Assembly (NCBI GenBank): GCA_025499625.1
Contig: JAFMVD010000019.1
Location: 1 to 64,000 of the forward strand
DNA length: 64,000 nt
Source of the DNA: Carboxylicivirga fragile
Lineage (GTDB): Bacteria; Bacteroidota; Bacteroidia; Bacteroidales; Marinilabiliaceae
Direction of reading: 5' to 3'
This document shows positions 44,284 to 53,162 of this stretch, piece after piece. Both the position numbers and the translations under genes were made by a program. The notes under the pieces were generated by a model that ran no database searches, was not told the DNA's origin, and saw only the letters and a program-made list of their open reading frames with translations. Position 1 is the first letter of the stretch; every line of letters starts with the position of its first letter.

Positions 44284-44925
44284 CTACATCCAAATATATT
44301 CATTGGCAATCCAGATTGAGAAAGCCACACATACCAGAATTACAATTGTACTACCTGCAATCTTATTTAGCCAAAATAAACGACGAAGATTAATTCGTGA
44401 ACGGAGTAGATTAATTAATGAACTAAGTGTAAACCACCAAGCACTGGCTCCAATAAAAACACCAGCGATTAACATGAAGCGCTCAAAACTACTTTGTTCA
44501 ACTTCAACCACTCTAAACCCTGCAAAGAATGCAAGAAACAAGAAAACAGCTAATGGGTTAGTAATGGTTAAAATAAATGTTGAAAAGAAATCCTGAATCA
44601 AGCTGGTACTTCGCTTTTTTTGCCGTCGAAGTTGTATAGCTGGGTTAGTAAAAAAAATCTTCAATCCTAAACCTATCAGAATACTTGCTCCAATTATTTG
44701 TATCCAGAGCATTTGAGTTTCGATGAAGCCAACAATAAATGACAAGCTAAACCCTGCTATAATGGCATAAATGGTATCAGATACAGCTGCACCAAGTCCT
44801 GAAACAAAGCCTGATAAACGTCCTTTATTTAAAGTACGTTGCACACACAATACTCCTATTGGTCCCAAAGGAATGGATGCAGAAACACCAATTATAATAC
44901 CATCAACTATATAGCTCCAATTCAT
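44284..44925 (-). CDS. LysE-family amino-acid exporter-like protein
   Basis: The protein (213 aa) has about six membrane helices and the LysE-family N-terminus. ASIPLGPIGVLCVQRTLNKG is in the first helix region, and GLGAAVSDTIYAIIAG follows. Such proteins export amino acids or related small molecules through the inner membrane. The substrate cannot be named. It is monocistronic and divergent from the phosphate transporter. Confidence 0.82.
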   Translation of the reverse strand: MNWSYIVDGIIIGVSASIPLGPIGVLCVQRTLNKGRLSGFVSGLGAAVSDTIYAIIAGFSLSFIVGFIETQMLWIQIIGASILIGLGLKIFFTNPAIQLRRQKKRSTSLIQDFFSTFILTITNPLAVFLFLAFFAGFRVVEVEQSSFERFMLIAGVFIGASAWWFTLSSLINLLRSRINLRRLFWLNKIAGSTIVILVCVAFSIWIANEYIWM

Positions 44926-45112
44926 TAAAACTGTTTAAGCTTGTGATTTATTCTTTTCCGTTACCAATCAATTTGTAATTATGTGATAAGTTAGGCAAAA
45001 AGTTCCGCAAAATTATAAAAACCTTTTCACAAACTAGCCCCAAATACATCTTAAATATGAATGAATTCAAATTTAATTTAAAGACTTGAATCCCTCTATT
45101 TTAATACCTAAC

Positions 45113-45188
45113 TTAAGTTTGTTAACACAAAGTTAACATACGCTTAATCTTAATTCAACCTTATACTAATGTTGACTAAGTATGTTTG
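45113..45188 (+). promoter_or_regulatory. Pho-box-like repeats and promoter of the phosphate transporter gene
   Basis: TTAACA (45122-45127), TTAACA (45133-45138) and TTAATC (45144-45149) start 11 bp apart, with TTCAAC at 45154-45159 and a weaker TTAAGT at 45113. A 21-bp gap leads to TAtgTTTG (45181-45188), an exact -7 match. The last repeat occupies the usual -33 place. PhoP boxes of Bacillus (TTAACA-like, 11-bp period) have this form; PhoB/PhoP control is inferred and fits the gene. Confidence 0.65.
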
Positions 45189-45222
45189 CGACGCGAAAAA
45201 GAATACTTAAATACAACTTTTG

Positions 45223-47478
45223 ATGGAAAATATCTATTTAATTTTGGTAGTGGTGCTATTTGCACTTGCCATTTCTGATTTAATCGTAGGTGTTAGTAAT
45301 GACGCCGTTAACTTCCTAAACTCAGCCATAGGTGCAAAAGCAGCACCTTACAAAATCATTATGATAGTGGCTGCATTGGGTATTTTATTTGGTGCCACAT
45401 TCTCGAGCGGAATGATGGAAGTTGCCCGAAAAGGTATATTTAATCCACAGTTTTTCTACTTTAATGAAATCATGATCATCTTCCTTGCGGTAATGATTAC
45501 CGATGTTATTCTGCTGGATTTATTCAACACTTTCGGAATGCCAACCTCAACCACTGTATCAATAGTATTTGAGATACTTGGTGCGGCTGTTGCAGTTTCA
45601 CTAATCAAAGTGAGCAACGATCCAAGCATGGCCTTAAGCGAATACATTAATACAGCTAAAGCCTTAGCAATTATATCCGGCATCCTACTCTCGGTCGTCA
45701 TCTCCTTTTCAGTTGGAGCCATCGTACAATATATAACACGCTTGTTGTTCTCGTTTGATTACAACAAACGCTTAAACTATTTTGGAGCAATTTGGGGTGG
45801 TATAGCTATTACAGCCATCACCTATTTTATATTAGTAAAAGGTGCAAAAGGTGCTTCTTTTATGGATGCATCCACTAAGGATTGGATTAAGAACAATGGC
45901 CTTACCATTATTGCAATCTGTTTTGCTGCATGGACTATTTTATTGCAGCTACTTAAGCTTATTTTCAAACTAGATATATTAAAGGTAATTGTACTTGCCG
46001 GTACATTTGCATTGGCTATGGCCTTTGCAGGTAACGACCTAGTAAACTTCATTGGGGTTCCTCTAGCTGGTTTTGAATCATTTAAAATATTTATTTCGTC
46101 AGGCACTGCTGCAGAAGCCGTCAGCATGGAAGCCTTGGCTGGTAAAGTTGGAACTCCAACATACATGCTAATAATAGCAGGTGGCATCATGGTAATCACC
46201 TTATGGACATCGAAGAAAGCTAAAGCCGTTGTAAAAACATCACTTGATTTAAGTCGTCAACAAGAAGGTGACGAGCGCTTTGGTTCGTCAATGATTGCAC
46301 GATCAATTGTAAGAACAGCGATTAATGCCTCTAATTCGGTGCGTTCGATAGTACCAGCACGAATAAGTAATACGATTGACAAACAGTTTGATTCACGCAA
46401 TTACGAAGCACGCAGAAATGAATTAGGTAAAGATGCGCCTACTTTTGATATGTTAAGAGCTTCGGTAAACCTTGTTGTAGCGAGTATCTTAATTTCGATT
46501 GCTACCAACATGAAACTACCTCTTTCAACCACTTATGTGACCTTCATGGTAGCAATGGGTAGTTCTCTTGCCGATCGTGCATGGGGACGTGAAAGTGCAG
46601 TATACCGCATCACAGGAGTGTTATCTGTAATTGGAGGATGGTTCTTTACAGCCTTATCTGCATTTACAGCAGCTTTCATTATGGCACTGTTGATTAGCTG
46701 GTTTGGCTTATGGATTATTGCAATCTTAGTTATGCTTGCGGTTTACGTTGTATTCCGTTCACATATTCTTCATAAAAAAACAACAGCAAACGAAACTGAG
46801 GTTGAAGATTTTGAAATTGAAGAAGTAAACGGTGAGATTTTAGCTGAAAAAGTACTTGAAAAATGTAAATACAGCGTAACTGACCTACTTAAGAAAACAT
46901 CACAGCTTTATACACAAGCCATTCATGACTTCGAAGCAGAAGATCGTAGAAGTCTGAAAGAAATAAATAAATCAGTTGCTTCATTAAATAAGAAAACCAA
47001 GAAACTCAAAACAAACGTATACCCAACAGTCATGAAATTGCAAGAGCAATCCATTGACTCAAGTCTATACTACGTTCAGGTTATCGATTATTTGCGTGAA
47101 ACAGCACACTGTTTATCATTTATCACAGAACCAGCCTTTGAACATCTTGATAATAACCATAAGATATTTAAGCCGGAGCAATTCGAAGATTTAAATAATC
47201 TTAAAGTGTCGGTTCAGGATTTCATGGCAAAAACGGTTAAACTGATTAATCAGGGTCAATTCGATGAGTTGGGTACCTTAATGGAACAACAGCAAGAAAT
47301 CATTGAAACCATCCGTGAATACCGTAAAAAGCAATTGAAACGTATTAAAAATGAGAAAGCAGGAACTAAGGTTAGTTTATTATACTTGAATATTCTGCAC
47401 GAAACTCAGAACTTATTATTACACCTTATCAACTTAACAAAAGCGCAACGCGACTTTGTTGATTATCAAGAAAAATAG
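45223..47478 (+). CDS. PiT-family inorganic phosphate transporter fused to a PhoU-like domain
   Basis: The protein (751 aa from the ATG at 45223; a TTG one codon earlier is less likely) has an N-terminal half of PiT type. The repeated signature is DLIVGVSNDAVNFLNSAIG near the start and AFAGNDLVNFIGVPLAGF near residue 275. There are about ten membrane helices. After residue about 520 a soluble helical DUF47/PhoU-like domain follows (ILAEKVLEKCKYSVTDLLKKTS, to 750), which may regulate transport. It imports phosphate. The Pho-box-like array upstream fits induction by phosphate starvation. Terminators follow at 47487 and 47548. Confidence 0.93.
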   Translation: MENIYLILVVVLFALAISDLIVGVSNDAVNFLNSAIGAKAAPYKIIMIVAALGILFGATFSSGMMEVARKGIFNPQFFYFNEIMIIFLAVMITDVILLDLFNTFGMPTSTTVSIVFEILGAAVAVSLIKVSNDPSMALSEYINTAKALAIISGILLSVVISFSVGAIVQYITRLLFSFDYNKRLNYFGAIWGGIAITAITYFILVKGAKGASFMDASTKDWIKNNGLTIIAICFAAWTILLQLLKLIFKLDILKVIVLAGTFALAMAFAGNDLVNFIGVPLAGFESFKIFISSGTAAEAVSMEALAGKVGTPTYMLIIAGGIMVITLWTSKKAKAVVKTSLDLSRQQEGDERFGSSMIARSIVRTAINASNSVRSIVPARISNTIDKQFDSRNYEARRNELGKDAPTFDMLRASVNLVVASILISIATNMKLPLSTTYVTFMVAMGSSLADRAWGRESAVYRITGVLSVIGGWFFTALSAFTAAFIMALLISWFGLWIIAILVMLAVYVVFRSHILHKKTTANETEVEDFEIEEVNGEILAEKVLEKCKYSVTDLLKKTSQLYTQAIHDFEAEDRRSLKEINKSVASLNKKTKKLKTNVYPTVMKLQEQSIDSSLYYVQVIDYLRETAHCLSFITEPAFEHLDNNHKIFKPEQFEDLNNLKVSVQDFMAKTVKLINQGQFDELGTLMEQQQEIIETIREYRKKQLKRIKNEKAGTKVSLLYLNILHETQNLLLHLINLTKAQRDFVDYQEK

Positions 47479-47486
47479 ATCAAAAA

Positions 47487-47519
47487 GCGGAAGAAGTATT
47501 TCACAGCTTCTTCCGTTTC
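47487..47519 (+). terminator. terminator of the phosphate transporter gene
   Basis: CGGAAGAAG (47488-47496) and CTTCTTCCG (47507-47515) form a perfect 9-bp stem, followed by TTTCT. Confidence 0.8.
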
Positions 47520-47547
47520 TCTAATTTTTTAAATCAAAAATAATGTA

Positions 47548-47580
47548 AATGCCTGATTTATAGATCAGGCATTTTTATTT
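47548..47580 (+). terminator. second terminator downstream of the phosphate transporter
   Basis: AATGCCTGAT (47548-47557) and ATCAGGCATT (47564-47573) form a perfect 10-bp stem, then a T-rich tail. Confidence 0.75.
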
Positions 47581-47741
47581 TCAAAAAGTGTAGCTCTAAA
47601 ACTACAGGAAATATAGAATCTATTTATATCTTCTAATCCTATCTATCAACACTTTCCTGGATATTTCAAGAAGGTATATGCATTGATTTAACACTTTAGT
47701 TCCTACTCGATGATTGAGAATTACCAATAACACTTGATTCT

Positions 47742-48182
47742 GCATCATCACGATGCAATTGATACAAATACTGCCTCAACCGTTTTTAGATTCCAAAGCG
47801 CTATAAACGCCTTTTATGAAACTGCATTTTTGGTTGAGACAAAAAAGGAAGATGGAATTTGATTAAACCCAATCTATGCATTTGCAATAAAAAATTAAGC
47901 CCAAATGAATAGCGATAAAGTATCTCATCCATCCCGAAACATCGGGATCAAAATGGTGATTTTCTATCACGATAATTATCGTGACAGGCTTAATCCTTGC
48001 TAAATGCAGATAGTTCGTCATTACATTACTCCTACTGCATAACCCGGATTAAACAATGACATGCCCTGCTTTCTCTTTTTGTAGCTATTTGGCTCTTTAC
48101 CCACTTATAATAGCATTTGAACTATGAATGTGGTCTTATTATTTTTGGTATAATGCCGATCGGTATAAGACCGCTACATTCG
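47742..48182. other. gene-free stretch rich in inverted repeats
   Basis: Between the phosphate transporter and the porin no gene is supported, but five inverted repeats are packed here. TGCATC/GATGCA is at 47742-47758. CTCAACC/GGTTGAG arms lie at 47776-47782 and 47833-47839. ATCCCGA-AACA-TCGGGAT is at 47932-47949. The perfect 18-bp palindrome TCACGATAATTATCGTGA is at 47968-47985. An interrupted stem has GAATGT+GGTCTTAT (48127-48140) against ATAAGACC+ACATTC (48166-48182). These could be a structured RNA, operator sites or remains of a mobile element. No transposase is seen. Confidence 0.4.
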
Positions 48183-48264
48183 TTATAAACACAAATAATG
48201 ATTCACTCTCTTGACAATAGGTATGGCTCACTTTATATTCCGAAAAATTTGGAAAAAAGAAATA

Positions 48265-48300
48265 AAAAAAGCCTAAGTCTCGCATGAAACTTAGGCTTTT
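48265..48300 (-). terminator. terminator of the porin gene
   Basis: AAAAGCCTAAGT (48267-48278) and ACTTAGGCTTTT (48289-48300) form a perfect 12-bp stem, U-rich on the minus strand, 22 bp after the stop. Confidence 0.85.
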
Positions 48301-48321
48301 GAATATTTTTAAATCCTTGTA

Positions 48322-49467
48322 TTAGAACTGAAATTCCATCTGAAATCTGGTAATGATTTCATTCTGTCCGCCAATTATCTCTCGATAAGTTACATCTCCC
48401 TGAAACTTAAAGTTATGACCAAGAACGTATTTACTTACCCCTATGGTTTGGTCAATAATTTCAGAATTATAGGCTGTTTGGTTTGGCTTAGTATATGAAT
48501 AACGACTTGATATTTCCCAGTTATTCATGAAAATATATCCGCTTTGAATGTTAGCACCATATCCAGTGTAATATACATCCACTACATCACCATCATCATC
48601 ATAAATAAACTCATCATCGTCCGTTACCCATCGTCCACCAGCCTCAAGCATCAATGAGAAACCACGATATTTAAGAAGAAAATCGCCCCCAATATTTAAC
48701 AAATCAGCCTCGCCTCCAATAACGCTACCAACCTGTCCCCTATCTTTATAAGCAGATTTATTAAAGTTTGCATATCCTGCAAAAGCAATCTTAGCAGTTT
48801 CTTCTCTCGCCAAATCAGCAGATCTATAAAGACCTTTGGATTTAAACTCACCCAATGGAAGCACCTCCAGTTTTCCAGTTAAGCTAACCCCTGGCGCATA
48901 ATCATTATTTCTTATACCATCGCCTGAAGTAATCGCCCAACGATCATATACAATTGCTTTACCAATGTTAAATTTATGGTGCAATTGAACACCCACATCT
49001 CTATCTAAAGTATAATTTCTATTAAAAATTGATCGATCAACCATTTGCATATTACCAGAAGATACAACACGTTCTCGGTTACCAGGCAGTTTACCTTGAC
49101 CAAACCATAGCTCCACGTTATTTATCTTATATTTAAATATGGCATCACGTACATAACCACCTACTACATCGTATTCAATTTTATAAACCAGGTTTTTATT
49201 AAGAAAGTAGCCATCAAATTTTATACGAGCGCGCTTCACCCATGCCTTATCCTCAAAATAAGCATCATTCGATGCGTCGCTTAGTCCATTCACAAAATCC
49301 CATCTGGTTTGGATTCGTGTGGTAAATTTTAGATAAAAAAGATCATCGTCGGTCTTAAATTGAATGCCTTTTCCAACTGCTGCAGATACATCTGTAAGAT
49401 TTTGCGCCTCAATGCCACCAATACATATTAATGCCATTAATGCAACTAATTGTAAACTTCGTTTCAT
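48322..49467 (-). CDS. phosphate-selective porin OprO/OprP-like outer-membrane protein
   Basis: The protein (381 aa) has a signal peptide (to EAQ) and a barrel of the OprO/OprP family. Typical phrases are FKTDDDLFYLKFTTRIQTRWDF, KRARIKFDGYFLNKNLVYKIEYD and VELWFGQGKLPGNRERVVSSG. The C-terminal strand ends in Phe (RFQMEFQF), the usual outer-membrane insertion signal. It would let phosphate or other anions across the outer membrane. Its promoter has the same Pho-box-like array as the phosphate transporter, which supports a phosphate role. Confidence 0.85.
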   Translation of the reverse strand: MKRSLQLVALMALICIGGIEAQNLTDVSAAVGKGIQFKTDDDLFYLKFTTRIQTRWDFVNGLSDASNDAYFEDKAWVKRARIKFDGYFLNKNLVYKIEYDVVGGYVRDAIFKYKINNVELWFGQGKLPGNRERVVSSGNMQMVDRSIFNRNYTLDRDVGVQLHHKFNIGKAIVYDRWAITSGDGIRNNDYAPGVSLTGKLEVLPLGEFKSKGLYRSADLAREETAKIAFAGYANFNKSAYKDRGQVGSVIGGEADLLNIGGDFLLKYRGFSLMLEAGGRWVTDDDEFIYDDDGDVVDVYYTGYGANIQSGYIFMNNWEISSRYSYTKPNQTAYNSEIIDQTIGVSKYVLGHNFKFQGDVTYREIIGGQNEIITRFQMEFQF

Positions 49468-49566
49468 GTTGTTCTTGTGTTATTCCCCTTTTACTAGAAA
49501 AGCTGCATTTCCACCCTTGCCGCTTGCTAATATTAAACTATGATTAATTTTTCTTTAAATTCGGTA

Positions 49567-49622
49567 CAAACGTATACTTGAATTATTACTGTATGGTTAA
49601 GTCAATGTTAAATTACTATTAA
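49567..49622 (-). promoter_or_regulatory. Pho-box-like repeats and promoter of the porin gene
   Basis: Minus-strand TTAATA (49617-49622), TTAACA (49606-49611) and TTAACC (49595-49600) start exactly 11 bp apart. A 20-bp gap leads to TAcgTTTG (49567-49574), an exact -7 match. The last repeat takes the -33 place, as in the phosphate transporter promoter. Confidence 0.65.
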
Positions 49623-49879
49623 CTACTAATGAATGTACAATGTTACATTTTTTTTACTAATTCTATCAAATATTGTTATTCGCGAGCACATACTACTATT
49701 TATCAGCCACATAAGCGCCTAACAAAGAAATCAGCACTTCTATTGTTAATCACAAATCATTTGAATAGATCGATCTGCATAAGTTTCAGCTTACTTCTTA
49801 TGGTTTAAGTGAAGTAAAATAGTTGCTTTCCTATGAAAGAAACTGAGTGAGAAATCTAAAAAAATCATCACCAATGTAT

Positions 49880-50002
49880 TTACTTTTTGCTGTTAAAAGA
49901 ATAACTAATTCCAAGTTCCACAATCTGACCATCATAATCATAAACATTGCCTTGGCACAGTAAAATCTGTTCTCCTTCATAAGTTACTAGCTTGGTCGGT
50001 AG
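49880..50002 (-). pseudogene. degraded C-terminal end of an outer-membrane beta-barrel gene
   Basis: The minus strand encodes 40 codons ending GISYSFNSKK and a TAA at 49880-49882. The stretch reads like the last strands of an outer-membrane barrel (LPTKLVTYEGEQILLC, then YDGQIVELGISYSF). In-frame TAG at 50003-50005 stops it upstream, and no start, signal peptide or rest of the gene is present. It is likely the remnant of a deleted porin-type gene next to the intact porin. The other parts of 49623-50187 show no gene. Confidence 0.55.
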
Positions 50003-50119
50003 CTAAAAGCAATTATTTACTAGGGCATGTAGAAACTTTAGCAAAGTAAGGCAATAGAATATTATATTTCTATAACCCAACTTCGAGTAGATACAACTTA
50101 GGCTTTCGTATAGTTAAAG

Positions 50120-50139
50120 ATTGTTACTAATGTAACAAT
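50120..50139. promoter_or_regulatory. palindrome upstream of the His-rich protein and TonB receptor
   Basis: ATTGTTAC-TAAT-GTAACAAT is a perfect 8-bp inverted repeat (50120-50139) about 50 bp before the ATG. Metal-uptake operons often carry Fur/Zur-like AT-rich dyads of this size. The regulator is not known. Confidence 0.45.
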
Positions 50140-50187
50140 TTACCCCTTTCGCATTAAACCTGATATAAAACATGAAAATCCCAATAA

Positions 50188-50589
50188 ATGGGGATAGGTT
50201 CTATTAAAGAAATTTTTCATTTTTGTATCGTGAAAAAAGAGTACCAGACATACCAAAATAGATTAAAGCAAATAGGTGCCATACTTATTGTTGCTTTTGC
50301 TATACAATTGGTGAATAATGCCCTCTTCTTTCACAGTCATTTATCAGAGTCAGGAAAGGCGTATAGTCATGCTCACCCAAAGAGTAATGCGAATCACACC
50401 CACAGCGATTTTGATTACAATTTTTATGCACAACTACAATTACTTTCCTCACAAGATCTAGGGCAGTTATTAAAGGATTGCATTTATTTTCAAATAAAGA
50501 AAAGCTCTGAACAAGTTTCCTCAAACTTTCAAGAGATTACTATCAATATTTCAGATGGTAGAGCACCTCCCGTGTTTGTGATTGCTTAA
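50188..50589 (+). CDS. small His-rich membrane protein
   Basis: The protein (133 aa from ATG 50188, or about 119 from GTG 50230) has one membrane helix (QIGAILIVAFAIQLVNNALFF). A histidine-rich stretch follows (HSHLSESGKAYSHAHP, then NHTHSD), then a polar C-terminus ending RAPPVFVIA. The two candidate starts cannot be separated: the GTG gives a basic MKKEYQ-like N-terminus common for a signal or anchor. The His cluster suggests metal binding in the periplasm. The TonB receptor starts 84 bp downstream, so both may serve one metal-uptake system. Confidence 0.65.
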   Translation: MGIGSIKEIFHFCIVKKEYQTYQNRLKQIGAILIVAFAIQLVNNALFFHSHLSESGKAYSHAHPKSNANHTHSDFDYNFYAQLQLLSSQDLGQLLKDCIYFQIKKSSEQVSSNFQEITINISDGRAPPVFVIA

Positions 50590-50673
50590 GACATTTCTTG
50601 CATTTATATATTTCACACAATATATAAATACACACTAAACCTTATTATTTTATACACTTTCTTATTATTTACA

Positions 50674-53091
50674 ATGAGATTATATTTTATTTTACCTATC
50701 CTGTTGGTATTTATTACCATGCCTTTCAATCAAAGTATTAAAGCTCAAGCTGCTCCACCAGAGCCTATGTGCAGCCTTAAAGGACTTGTAATGGCCGAAG
50801 GCGAACCTTTGCCATTTGCCACAGTATCTATTAACAATACCACCTTAGGATCGGCAACCGATCTGGAAGGAAGCTTCGAATTTGAATACATTCCCGAAGG
50901 TGAATTCACTGTTAAAGCCCAGGCAATGGGTTATAAACCTGTTGAAAAAATAGTCACCTTCAAAAATGGCAAATTACAAAACATTAATTTCACGCTTGAA
51001 ACAGATGTACTTGGCCTTGAACAAGTAGTGGTAACCGCCGACAGAAACGAGCGCAAAAGAACTGAAGCCTCTGTAATAGTTAATACACTTACGCCAAGGT
51101 TGCTTGAAAACTCGCAATCTGTATCTGTAGGTGAAGGACTTAACTTTGTACCTGGACTGCGTTTGGAAAACAATTGTCAGAACTGTGGATTTACCCAAGT
51201 TCGAATGAATGGTATGGATGGCGCACATTCTCAAGTACTGATTAATAACCGGGCTATTTTCAGCAATCTAGCAGGTGTTTACGGCTTGGAATTAATTCCG
51301 GCAAGTATGATCGAACGCATTGAAGTGGTTCGTGGTGGCGGTTCTGCACTTTATGGAAGTAATGCTGTAGCCGGCACCATCAACCTTATTACAAAAGATC
51401 CAATGTCGAATGCCTACGATATTAGTACACAATACAGTTCGGTAGGTGCAGGCACAGATGGAAAAACAGCGGGTGATTATACATTAAACATGAATACTAC
51501 TATTGTTAGTGAGGATAAAAAAACGGGCTTAGCACTTTTTGGTTTTTACCGCGATAAAGATCCCTATGATGCCAACGACGATGGGTTTTCTGAAATTGCT
51601 AAAATTGAAAACTTAACCTTCGGTGGACGCCTTAATCATCGTATTGATTACCGCAATAAAATTACGCTAGATTTTATTCGTGTTAATGAAGAGCGTCGAG
51701 GTGGCAATATGTTCGAATCACCAAACCACCAGGCTGATATTTCGGAGGCCGTAGATCATAAAATAACAACAGCAGCTGTAACTTACGAACGCTTTATTGG
51801 CACAGGTAGTTTATGGTCAGTATATGGTTCTACTCAAAATGTTGACAGAGCATCGTATTACGGAGCCGAACAAAGTTTAAAGGATTACGGACAAACCGAT
51901 GGTTTAACCTATAATCTTGGAACACAATACAAATCTGATTTTGGCGATAATTCAATTGTTACTGGAATAGAGTTAGTAAACGATGTATTGGAAGATCAGA
52001 AATTAGGTTATCCTGATTACGAAAAACCTATTTATGGAGAAGATGGTACAAGGATTGAAGGTTTTGAACATGTGCCTAACACAACCATTACCGATCAGAA
52101 AAAATCAGTATACGGTGTATTTGCTCAGTATGATCGTCAAATTGGTAAAGTGAAAGCTTCGCTTGGTGCCCGTTTCGATCGTTATGAAATTACAGATTTA
52201 GATCATAAAGAAGGAAACAACTCTGGAAATGTATTAAGCCCTCGTGTAAATGTACTTTGGGATGTAATGCCTGCCTTACAATGGCGTGTTAGCTATTCGC
52301 AAGGATATAGAGCACCACAGGTGTTTGACGAAGATTTACACATTGAAACATCTGGTTCGAGAAAAGTTATTCACGCAAATGCACCTGATCTGAAACAAGA
52401 AACCAGCCATAGTTACATGACTTCTTTTGATTTTAATAAAAAGGCAGGTGCTTGGAATTTAGGATTCTTGGCTGAAGGATTTTATACTAAACTAGATGAT
52501 GCCTTCGCTTCTACTCCCGAATTTGATGAAGAAACTCAGGTAACAACCTATATTCGTTCTAATGCCAACAATGGTGCGACGGTACAAGGTGTAAATCTTG
52601 AAGCAACAGCTTCGCCCAACAATAAGATCTACCTTAAAGCTGGTTACACCAATCAGCGTAGTACTTATGGCGATGCTCAGGAACTTGGCGAAAAGGATTT
52701 TCTAAGAACTCCTAACGACTATGGTTTCTTTTCAATCGACTACGATGTTGTTCCAAAACTTTGTTTAATAGCTACAGGTACATATACGGGTAAAATGAAA
52801 ATTGCTTACTATGGCGAAAACTTCAAGCCCGAGGATAATATTATTGAAGACGAAGAAGGTGTAAGAGGTGCCGTTCGTACTACTCCTACTTTTTTCGATC
52901 TGGGTTTAAAAGCCGAATATGAGTTTAAACTAGCAGGTTTGCCATTTAAAGCCTTTGGTGGAGTAAAAAACATTTTTAACTCTTACCAAAGTGATTTTGA
53001 TGAAGGAATCAATCGTGATCCAGCTTATATGTACGGGCCAACCAACCCACGCACAGTATATTTTGGTCTGAAGTTGAGTAACATATTCTAA
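50674..53091 (+). CDS. TonB-dependent receptor, metal- or cofactor-type
   Basis: The protein (805 aa) has a signal peptide (to KAQA), a carboxypeptidase-regulatory-like domain (about 34-110) and a plug (about 118-250). The plug carries GEGLNFVPGLRLENNCQNCGF, with Cys168 and Cys171, then VRMNGMDGAHSQVLINNRAIFS and EVVRGGGSALYGSNAVAGTINLI. The rest is a 22-strand-type barrel. It imports an unknown ligand through TonB; the BtuB-like layout, the paired cysteines and the His-rich neighbour suggest a metal or metal-cofactor. A terminator follows at 53103. Confidence 0.88.
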   Translation: MRLYFILPILLVFITMPFNQSIKAQAAPPEPMCSLKGLVMAEGEPLPFATVSINNTTLGSATDLEGSFEFEYIPEGEFTVKAQAMGYKPVEKIVTFKNGKLQNINFTLETDVLGLEQVVVTADRNERKRTEASVIVNTLTPRLLENSQSVSVGEGLNFVPGLRLENNCQNCGFTQVRMNGMDGAHSQVLINNRAIFSNLAGVYGLELIPASMIERIEVVRGGGSALYGSNAVAGTINLITKDPMSNAYDISTQYSSVGAGTDGKTAGDYTLNMNTTIVSEDKKTGLALFGFYRDKDPYDANDDGFSEIAKIENLTFGGRLNHRIDYRNKITLDFIRVNEERRGGNMFESPNHQADISEAVDHKITTAAVTYERFIGTGSLWSVYGSTQNVDRASYYGAEQSLKDYGQTDGLTYNLGTQYKSDFGDNSIVTGIELVNDVLEDQKLGYPDYEKPIYGEDGTRIEGFEHVPNTTITDQKKSVYGVFAQYDRQIGKVKASLGARFDRYEITDLDHKEGNNSGNVLSPRVNVLWDVMPALQWRVSYSQGYRAPQVFDEDLHIETSGSRKVIHANAPDLKQETSHSYMTSFDFNKKAGAWNLGFLAEGFYTKLDDAFASTPEFDEETQVTTYIRSNANNGATVQGVNLEATASPNNKIYLKAGYTNQRSTYGDAQELGEKDFLRTPNDYGFFSIDYDVVPKLCLIATGTYTGKMKIAYYGENFKPEDNIIEDEEGVRGAVRTTPTFFDLGLKAEYEFKLAGLPFKAFGGVKNIFNSYQSDFDEGINRDPAYMYGPTNPRTVYFGLKLSNIF

Positions 53092-53102
53092 AAAATAATA
53101 AT

Positions 53103-53147
53103 AAAGCGTGTTTGATTGTTTATTTACATCAAACACGCTTTTTCTTT
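53103..53147. terminator. bidirectional terminator between the TonB receptor and the STAS-like gene
   Basis: AAAGCGTGTTTGAT (53103-53116) and ATCAAACACGCTTT (53128-53141) form a perfect 14-bp stem with an 11-nt loop. Confidence 0.85.
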
Positions 53148-53162
53148 TATCCCTTTCTAATT

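Noticed and set aside
47932..47985. CRISPR-like repeat array
   Set aside because: The palindromes differ from each other in sequence and spacing and there are no regular spacers or cas genes.
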